The translations under genes were made by a program, and so were the position numbers. A stretch of 64,000 nt of DNA from NCBI GenBank assembly GCA_013995675.1, contig VWRR01000004.1:1-64000 (forward strand), written 5' to 3'. Numbering within the stretch: the first letter of the stretch is position 1; each line of letters begins with the position of its first letter. This stretch comes from Cyanidiococcus yangmingshanensis. Taxonomy: Eukaryota; Rhodophyta; Bangiophyceae; Cyanidiales; Cyanidiaceae. The notes under the pieces are model-generated. The model had not been told where the DNA came from and searched no databases. It saw nothing but the letters and a program-made list of their open reading frames with translations. This document shows positions 57,117-64,000 of the stretch, one piece after another.

Positions 57117-58051
57117 CCCTCTAATCCAGCAATTTGCCAAAGAGGTGTCTACGAAGCTTACAAGCCGCGCGAAAATAAAGCTGCTATGCAGCCGTAAAGA
57201 CTCGAACCAACGTGCCTCCACGGAGTTGCCGAGACGTTTCCCGCAAGCGATCTCGAATAACGAACCAGCTATTTGAGTGTTCGGTGAAAGGACGCAGACC
57301 TGGAGACACTATTATCTATGAAGAACGTCATGAACGAGAGCGTAGTGATCAATGATTGTATTAGAGACTCGGTGAGGATCGGTCCCGCTCGAATGAACCG
57401 AATCTTTGTCAAGGATGGTTAATGGGGAGCTTGGTCGAAACGCAATGAACGAGTCTAAAAAACGAGGTTGTAAGGCACTTTTGATGCCTCGAAACAGGGA
57501 TGCATCCTTTGATAGGAACACATACGTCGATGTTGCCGGTTTTATCGCGCTTGATCGGTCTTGAACTCGAGGAATGGTTTGATCAGTACGCTTTACAAGG
57601 GTGACGAGCGTCTAGCAAGTACGTCGAGAGGTGGTGTCCGTAATAGTCCTGTTTGTCTCGATCCATTGTCCTTGACGTCAGTATTCTGGTTGGTTACCAT
57701 AGCGTGTACATCGGTCTATTGCTAGTGCGAAGCAGACCACGACACAAATGAGACTGAGTACTCTATCCGCAGCTGGTGCGTTATTCTGGAACTTGGTCCT
57801 ACGCATCTGTTGGTTTCGAAAAACAACTACTTGACCACGAATCAACCTGAATCAATGCACATACAAGAACCGATCCAAGAATTTTGGAGTACGCGTACCA
57901 GCTGATCGCAGGAGAGTCCTCCGAAAAGTTGATACACGAAAGCATATGCTTCTAAAAACTAACCACTTGGCCACGAATCAACCTGAATTCAATACAGACA
58001 CAAAAACCGATCCAGGACTTTTTGATTAAGAAGATGGCATCTGGAAGATTG
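57117..58051. other. Intergenic region with a direct repeat
   Basis: 0.93 kb between the CtpA start and the SelO 3' end. It contains an imperfect direct repeat, listed separately, and no gene. On the minus strand near 57,190-57,205 a GGTTCGAGTC resembles a tRNA T-loop, but no stems can be built. Confidence 0.5.
57819..58024. repeat. Imperfect direct repeat, about 68 bp, offset 136
   Basis: Copies at 57,819-57,886 and 57,954-58,024 share AAAAACWAMYACTTG, CCACGAATCAACCTGAAT and an ACCGATCCARGA end, with a few substitutions and small gaps. Located just beyond the 3' end of SelO. Confidence 0.8.
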
Positions 58052-60041
58052 CTACGAAGAGCAGCTGTTCATGCAGACGCCAAGTCGCTCGGCCCATGCC
58101 GGAGGTGCTCGATCATATGCAGCCTCCATATCGGGTTGCTCGTCAAAGGGATGACGAAGCAGTTTCAGTAGACGATCTATTTCGGAAAAGTCTCGCTCCG
58201 TCTCGGCCTTGTCGATCGCCTGCTGAGCCATGTAATTGCGCAGAATGTACTTTGGGGAAGCCGACTGCATCCGTCTGCGTCGCAACGTAGCATCCAGGGG
58301 ACCCTCAGCTAGCGACCGTTCTGCATAACGTTGCACCCAGTCTCGCCAAGCATTGTGCCGCTCAGTATCTGCCCATACGGACTCGGGGAGAACTCGACTG
58401 AGGGGCTCCAAGGCAGCCTCTGTTGCCTGAACGCAAGATGATGGCTCCAGCCAGGACAGTGCACGCCAAGTGCGCGTAAAGTCCGCACTATCTTGACGCA
58501 TCAGCTCATACAAGTCTCGTACGAGTTGGTGGTCACGCTCAGGGTTCCAGGTGCGAAATCCAAGTTTCGCCTGCAGACGCGTCGACATTTCCTCCCGAAA
58601 CTTGGCCTCATAGATCTGGCTGATCTCTTCGCTGAGGTCCACTTCGATCAAAGGCTCGAACGCTTGCGCGAGCTGGATCAGATTCCAAAGACATATGGTC
58701 GGCTGTAACGCATAACAGTAGCGCCTGCCTGGCAAGTCAGTCGTGTTTGGCGTATACTCTGGCGCGTACGCGTCCAGGAAGCCGTACGGCCCATAGTCTA
58801 TGGTTAGGCCCAAGATACTCATATTGTCCGTGTTGAGAACTCCATGGACAAAACCCACGCTCTGCCAGCCAGCGACGAGGAATGGCTGTTCGCTGAGCGA
58901 CCTCTTTGAGGAAGGCTCGATACAGCATCGGCTTGAACTGCGACCGGGTCTCATTGTCGTTCGTCCCTTTGTCAGTCAATGATGAACGATCAGGCCGCTC
59001 ACCGGCGAGCAGATGAGGATAGTGGTGCTCGATGGTATCATCTGCGAGTTTTCGTAACAGGTCCAGCTCTTTCCAGTCGGCGGCTAGCTCGAATGTGCCG
59101 AAGCGGACCCATGAGGGTGCCAAGCGGCAGACCACTGCACCAGGCTCCTCCCGCGGATGCCCGTCGTAGAACATATCACGAACCACCGTATCATTTGTGA
59201 GAACCAGAGATAGAGCGCGACTGGTCGGGATGCCCAGAGCATGCAAGGCCTCGCTGGCAAGAAATTCGCGGACGCTGCTGCGTAGCACAGCACGCCCATC
59301 CGCGAAACGAGCATACGGTGTCTTACCAGCACCTTTCAACTGCAACGTCCAGGTTTCGCTAGCGCGATTCCGATACTCTCCTAGTATGATCACTCGACCA
59401 TCACCGAGCTGGCCGGCCCAGGAGCCAAACTGGTGTCCACCATATCGCTGTGCATATGGTCGAGAGCCGGATAGCAACGTCATGCCGCTGAATACCCGCG
59501 CCGCAAGCTCTCTTTCTGAAGGCCGGAGTACCAGCTCCAGACAGTCCAGAGCACACTGTTTCGACCACGCGATCAGAGTCGGTTCCGTCCAGGTCGGCGA
59601 AGGATTTACATATGAAAACGCGGCGTTGCGAACTGCACGAACGTAGTTGCGGGTTTCGGGGTCTGCAGGAAAACGCTCCGCGAACCCCGGCTGCAGGACG
59701 AGCGTTCGAAGCGAGTTGTGTTGCCCAGAGGCTCCGTCGAGATCGTCGCCGTCGCCATCCCCTGCACTCTCTTTTCCAACGTCCCTCATATTCACGGAGG
59801 ATTCTGTGGACGACGCTTCGCAGTGAAAGTGCCGAACCGCCAAAACGCTCCGAAAACGTGGCGACGTGAAGAACTTTCGACGTGAACGTTGCGTGATCAG
59901 CCCACGTTGCCGTCGAGTTCGAAACGATTCCTGCAGATAAGAGGTGAACTGACAGGTACGACGCTTCAAGGAACTCGAATTGTGTCTGAAATGAGTTGTG
60001 CTATGCAAGACGAGCGTAATCCACGCGAACAGCTCTACCAT
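58052..60041 (-). CDS. SELO: SelO family pseudokinase / protein AMPylase
   Basis: Protein that transfers AMP to Ser/Thr/Tyr of redox proteins using an inverted kinase fold; mitochondrial in animals and yeast. About 660 residues. The N-terminal extension of about 100 residues before the conserved core is Arg/Ser-rich, suiting mitochondrial or plastid import. Signatures: QRYGGHQFGSWAGQLGDGR, LQLKGAGKTPYAR, GRAVLRSSVREFLASEALHA, LGIPTSRALSLV, GWQSVGFVHGVLNTDNMSIL and LTIDYGPYGFLD (metal-binding Asn and Asp). One extra base at about 58,884 shifts the frame just before GWQSVGF. The C-terminus reads CMNSCSS: cysteine stands where vertebrate SelO has selenocysteine. Start ATG 60,041; an internal ATG before the conserved core is possible. 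Confidence 0.93.
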
Positions 60042-61254
60042 CACACTCGGAGCGTTTGTAGAGCCAACGTTTCGTCAAATTCCAGGCCGTCCCTGCTTTT
60101 GTCCAGGATGAACCTCGTATGAGCCGTCTCGTCTTTCGATCGCTTTTGTTGGATACCAACCAACATAGAGGGGCGGTATCTTCATGATGCTACGGTGAAG
60201 TACTCGTCACCTGAGATATACATTCTTGAAATGGTTGCAGGAATCACCATCGACAAACTTTTGTACCGTGAGAACGCACGGCCAAGGTATTTGCTCGTCG
60301 TCGAAACGGAGACTCTCGTCGATTCGCTTAAACTCTGACCTTGTTTGGTTTCAAAAAGCGGAGGACGCTTTCGCCTTCTCCAACGTCGAGGTTTGACATA
60401 TTGTGATCATAAAAACATAGAATGGACCATTGGGACGCATTCCATGGGGAGCAAGTCATCGGAGTCAACGAGTGATCGATGCTGGACTGGACTGAGCGAC
60501 GCAGTCTTCGACCCTGGGGCATCCTCGAATGGCCAGTTGTGAACAAGATGAAGGAAAGAAGCGGGTGCCGAACCCGGACCTTGGAAAGGTTACGTCTCTA
60601 ACATCGGAATCATGCCGCTTATTTATCTTGTTCGAAAGTATCCATCGACATCAGTCGGAAACAAGAGATCGTTCGAGACAAATCGTTTTAGAAAGCGTCA
60701 GGTCCCAAGCTATCCAAGATAGCTTCACAGCGTCTCCTATTTATCTTGTTCGAAAGTATCCATCGACATCAGTCGGAAACAAGAGATCGTCCGAGACAAA
60801 TCGTTTTGGAGAGCGTCAGGTCCCAAGCTATCCAAGAGAGAGATCATGCCCCATTCATCCGATTTCCATAACCGTTCCAGAGAGACGCTGCCACCGATCG
60901 AGTTTCGAGCGCGGCAGTGTCCGCAAACGGCTTTTTCGCGATATCACCCGTACAACAATTGTAGCGACAACGTACCTGAATAGTCGTAACCAAGAAGAGG
61001 ATATTTATTTTTTCACGCTGCGTAGTTGGTAGGGCGCTTGGCAGATTACTTGAGAGGTGCACTGGATTGGTTTCATTAAGGGTGTGCGAGGTCTTCGCCT
61101 CGAGACTTGCTTGGAGCGGCTAGTTTGAGACCCATCAAAAGCCGAGTCCGAGGACTTGTTGTTTTTTTATTCTGGTTCTTGGCGCTCTAGTCAAGCTGTG
61201 CTCGCCCTTCCAAATATTCGTGATTCTGTGTTCTGCGGACGTTTGCGTTTTCGA
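60042..61254. other. Intergenic region with a 99-bp direct repeat
   Basis: 1.2 kb between head-to-head genes. Besides the direct repeat, I see a 167-codon frame (60,529-61,032) that runs through the repeats in different frames and is therefore unlikely to be a gene. Confidence 0.5.
60621..60837. repeat. 99-bp direct repeat, two copies
   Basis: Copies at 60,621-60,719 and 60,739-60,837, separated by 19 bp (period 118), differing at only a few bases. Both start ATTTATCTTGTTCGAAAG and end CCCAAGCTATCCAAGA. Near-identity means a recent duplication or selection on an RNA or regulatory element. Confidence 0.92.
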
Positions 61255-62293
61255 ATGGGCCGAGAACGCGGCGCTTGTGCAGTCGGGGCGGAAGAGACCC
61301 CGCCAGCGCAGGTGCAGCGCGAAGAACCGAGCTCGCTGCCGTCGTCGGAGCGTTCAGAAGAGGCCATCTTGCTTCAACAGACAGTGCGTGCTCGCTTACA
61401 GAACGGAAAGCAACCATCAAGTCTGGATGAAGCACCAGGGGCTGGCAATGCTGCTCAGCAGGCGTCGCTGGCCGGAAAGGAAGTTGGACGAGCGTCTACG
61501 TTGGCGCAAACGTGGCGAAAACCCCTCGCTACTGTCCTCGGTCGCTCTATAAAGCGCTTCCACCATGACATCGCCAAGGTTTGCAGTGCACTGGGACGAT
61601 GGATTCGCGTGCTTTTCAATCAGATGCGAATGTTGTGGCAGCATCGCTATGCGCAGGCGGTCCGATGGCGACTATACCAGGGCCTACGCCACCTTGTGCA
61701 ATGGATATCCGGACAAGTCACCAAAATAGGCGTGCTCCTACAAAACTGCATGGTGCGTATGCTGGGACCAGAATTGTCCCGAGCCATCATGCAACTATGC
61801 TTCAGTATGTTTGCCCTTCTCTGGGCAGTTTGTCTGGTCGCCAAGTGCTTCTTGCTTCAATTCGTTGCGCCCAGCATCTATCAATGTCTCGTTTTTATAC
61901 AACGAGTATATCGTCGTTGGCGAGCAGGCGCTATTGATTCGAAGCGCGAACACCAGGTCACGACAGCAGGCGAGTCGAGCTCCTGTCCAGTGTGCAACAT
62001 GGTCGCCTGGGAAGGAGTCGACTCAGTTAGCGAGCATCGGTATCTACAAGGGCCAGGTGGCAACCTTGGGCTACCTTTCGTCCCAGCAGGAAGCATCGGA
62101 ATCGGAGACAGAGGAGGAGCTAGGCTCGAGACCGCAAGCATCCGCTCCGAACTGGTCGGCGGTTGCGGACCAAGTCGACCTATCGACGATGGACGATGCA
62201 CAGCTGCGGCCGCACTCGCTGCCGCGTCGTTTCAAAAGGCGCAAGGAACGTGCTGTTCTGCAACTCATTGACTTTGATGACACCTCTTTGTAA
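61255..62293 (+). CDS. Membrane protein of unknown function
   Basis: About 345 residues from the ATG at 61,255; not recognised. The first 90 residues are polar and disordered; a basic helical region follows; a long hydrophobic stretch AIMQLCFSMFALLWAVCLVA plus KCFLLQFVAPSIYQCLVF (about residues 180-225) makes one or two membrane spans; a SCPVCNMVAWEGV segment comes next. One extra base near 62,020 diverts the frame. The following frame gives a convincing acidic then basic tail (EASESETEEELG, RRFKRRKERAVLQLIDF) ending at 62,293, so I end the gene there instead of at 62,271. Tail-to-tail with the DNAJC11 gene, 155 bp apart. Function unknown. Confidence 0.6.
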
Positions 62294-62448
62294 ACAACGT
62301 CCATAAGAAACGCACGAATGAGTGTTCAAATGGCAACCTTTTGGTGTTCGAGCTAACCCCACGCTTGCTCTCTTGAGAGCAGTGACAGCCTCGGTCAATG
62401 CCTCAAGCGATCGACTCTGAGGCAGCAACCTGTCAAGTTCAGATCCAC

Positions 62449-64000
62449 TTACAAGCTGCCACCGATCTGCAGCGGATCGAGGTCTCCTATCATCACTTCA
62501 TATGGCTCGCCTTGGAACACGTACCAGATTCGGAGAAGCGGCTCCGAGTCGCCTAGGGTCGGGTCGTAGAACCCATTGAGCGATCTCTTGCTGGTCGCGT
62601 AAAGACGCAGACTCGAGTCTCGATCGTCCACAAGCGCTTGCAGAGCGTCCGTTACATCGCAGACTTCTTCCAAAGCATCGAGGACAGACGCTGGAACATC
62701 CGGTGATGCCAGACGCTCCACCACCGTCGCGCTTCCATAAACCGCTCGAATAATAACGAGACCATTTCGCTCTTGTTCCATCGCCCTAGATCGAGCCGCC
62801 TGAAGACGCAGCAGTTCGCGTTCCTGCAGGGCCTGGCGCCGACGTTCTGCAAGACGCTGGTACACCTCTTCGCGCACACGACGACGTGCACGCTCTTTGG
62901 CGAGTCGCCGCAATGGTCGTACAATTAGATACTCGACAGCAGTTGCGGCGGTTGCACCGAAACTAACAACGGCGACAAATGCCAACGGATCCGGAGAGGG
63001 AACCAGCAAGATCGGTATTGCCAGACGATGACCGGCTCGACCTATTTTCAGACGCAAACCCACGCCCATGTGTGATACGCGTGCAGCCGCAGCTATAAAG
63101 CTATCCATTGCAAATTCCTTAGCCAGGCCAGTCTCCAGTGACCAGCCAGCCAAGGTGAGTTGGCCTCGCAGACGTGCAAAGATGGTCTGCGCCTGATCAC
63201 ATACGCGTCTCACGGTAACTTTCAGGCCACTGGAGCCAAGACCTAAATTGACCGTGAAAGACGCATTCCACCGTTCTGCCCCGTAAACGAATGAGGCCAT
63301 ATAGCCGGGCGCGGGACCAGCAGCCCACGCCAAGTGACCTTGACAGTTCTCCGAGAGCTGTCGTGCATGGCTCAATACGAGCTCGGGGCGTTCACCACGA
63401 CCGAGTCCGTAAGAAGCCTCCACGGCCAGAGATGAATGAGGACTCACTCGCCGCCATACCTTTCCGGTAATTGCTGGACTCGCGGACCATTCTGCGTACT
63501 CGGTGAGCGATGACGACGACGACGCTGGAGTCGCCGATCCCAGCCAAGCCAAGCCGCCCTCCACCATTTGCTCGGGCGACAAGAGTCGTCGATAAACGAC
63601 ACTGATGCCCCGAAAATGCATATGGGTGAGGCGTCGAAAGGCGCTCTCTTCACGGGAGCGCTTTACCAGGCGCAGAGAACCGGATAGCAAACGCTCCCTG
63701 ATCTCCTGCTCATCGACGCTGGTGTGGTCGTGCTTGTCGTGGGCATCATCATCGTCGTCAGCATCATCATCGAGTAGTTCATCATCGGCATCGGCATCAT
63801 CATCGACATCCGTCGTCAAAGCCGTGCCACCTGTCGCCACATCATACTGCCACGAGAGACAGTCCTTCGGGCCCAAGTACAGCGTTCCTTGAGTCGTTAG
63901 CGCGGCACCTCGAACCCTGAGCGCGGACCGCCAATAGCGCCAGTCACCGGCGGCAGCGTCAGGGAGAAGTTGTGCCAGACCATGTGCCATCAATAACGAC
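62449..64000 (-). CDS. DNAJC11: DNAJC11 homologue, 3' part (DUF3395), cut by window edge
   Basis: Mitochondrial protein linked to the MICOS/SAM bridging complex and cristae shape in animals. At least 514 residues are visible; the frame is still open at the right edge, so the N-terminal J domain expected for the family would lie outside and is not seen. An acidic low-complexity insert (Asp-rich, about 30 residues) is near the left of the visible part; a beta-strand-rich middle follows (VSPHSSLAVEASYGLGRG); then a helical Arg-rich stretch (RRLAKERARRRVREEVYQRL) and the diagnostic C-terminal domain: NGLVIIRAVYG, DVTDALQALVDD, GFYDPTLGDSEPLLRIWY. The frame is intact. Confidence 0.85.
   Translation of the reverse strand, partial: SLLMAHGLAQLLPDAAAGDWRYWRSALRVRGAALTTQGTLYLGPKDCLSWQYDVATGGTALTTDVDDDADADDELLDDDADDDDDAHDKHDHTSVDEQEIRERLLSGSLRLVKRSREESAFRRLTHMHFRGISVVYRRLLSPEQMVEGGLAWLGSATPASSSSSLTEYAEWSASPAITGKVWRRVSPHSSLAVEASYGLGRGERPELVLSHARQLSENCQGHLAWAAGPAPGYMASFVYGAERWNASFTVNLGLGSSGLKVTVRRVCDQAQTIFARLRGQLTLAGWSLETGLAKEFAMDSFIAAAARVSHMGVGLRLKIGRAGHRLAIPILLVPSPDPLAFVAVVSFGATAATAVEYLIVRPLRRLAKERARRRVREEVYQRLAERRRQALQERELLRLQAARSRAMEQERNGLVIIRAVYGSATVVERLASPDVPASVLDALEEVCDVTDALQALVDDRDSSLRLYATSKRSLNGFYDPTLGDSEPLLRIWYVFQGEPYEVMIGDLDPLQIGGSL

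Noticed and set aside
57180-57206. tRNA T-loop-like GGTTCGAGTC on the minus strand
   Set aside because: The flanking bases cannot pair into a T-stem, and no acceptor or anticodon arm is present.
60570-60625. tRNA-like GGGTTCGGCACCC on the minus strand
   Set aside because: The loop lacks the conserved A58 and only a weak stem forms; no cloverleaf can be drawn.
60529-61032. 167-codon frame across the 99-bp repeat
   Set aside because: The two near-identical copies are read in different frames, so it cannot be a conserved protein.
19652-62293. Programmed +1 frameshifting as in Euplotes, to explain the many +1 junctions
   Set aside because: The junctions share no slippery codon and are not next to stop codons; several genes need +2 as well, and some long genes are intact. 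Sequence error explains this more simply.

Overview
The window looks like one end of a chromosome or contig from a compact, intron-poor red alga of the Cyanidiophyceae (Cyanidioschyzon or Cyanidiococcus type). The evidence is: about 55% GC (estimated by eye); long uninterrupted reading frames at roughly one gene per 2.7 kb; plastid-type genes (an ISE2-like DExH RNA helicase and a CtpA-like lumenal protease) beside typical eukaryotic genes (Sec7 ARF-GEF, Sm protein, MYSM1-like deubiquitinase, DNAJC11); and a C-rich stretch near 4.5 kb that contains an exact complement of AATGGGGGG, the telomere unit I recall for Cyanidioschyzon merolae. The species cannot be fixed from the sequence alone.

Layout: 1-10,864 is gene-free, repeat-rich subtelomere-like DNA. 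Two related units (about 1-2,740 and 4,500-7,120) each begin with telomere-like C-rich DNA, with a 198/199-bp tandem array between them. From 10,865 genes follow: a secreted Kelch plus trefoil protein (-), signal peptide peptidase (+), CTP-dependent lipid kinase (+), Sec7 ARF-GEF of the BIG family (-), a small helical orphan (+), ISE2-like helicase (-), a WD-like protein (+), a small membrane protein (-), a helical-repeat protein (+), a Josephin deubiquitinase (+), (6-4) photolyase/cryptochrome (-), SANT-MPN deubiquitinase (-), fatty acid 2-hydroxylase (-), ALDH3-type aldehyde dehydrogenase (-), a ThDP enzyme fused to an EF-hand and an unknown domain (+), an Sm protein (+), CtpA protease (-), SelO (-), an unknown membrane protein (+) and the 3' part of a DNAJC11 homologue (-, running off the right edge).

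The most suggestive neighbourhood is 46-54 kb. Fatty acid 2-hydroxylase, a fatty-aldehyde-type ALDH and a ThDP lyase/synthase-like enzyme lie side by side, the last two divergent across about 600 bp. These are the three activity types needed to shorten fatty acids by one carbon (alpha-oxidation). The ThDP protein carries a perfect EF-hand loop and a C-terminal domain of about 350 residues that I do not recognise.

Nine of the conserved or otherwise convincing genes are split between overlapping frames. In 12 of 16 junctions the frame is restored by skipping one base, so the sequence seems to carry extra bases. I read this as insertion-type long-read sequence error rather than biology. Coordinates of those genes span all frames.
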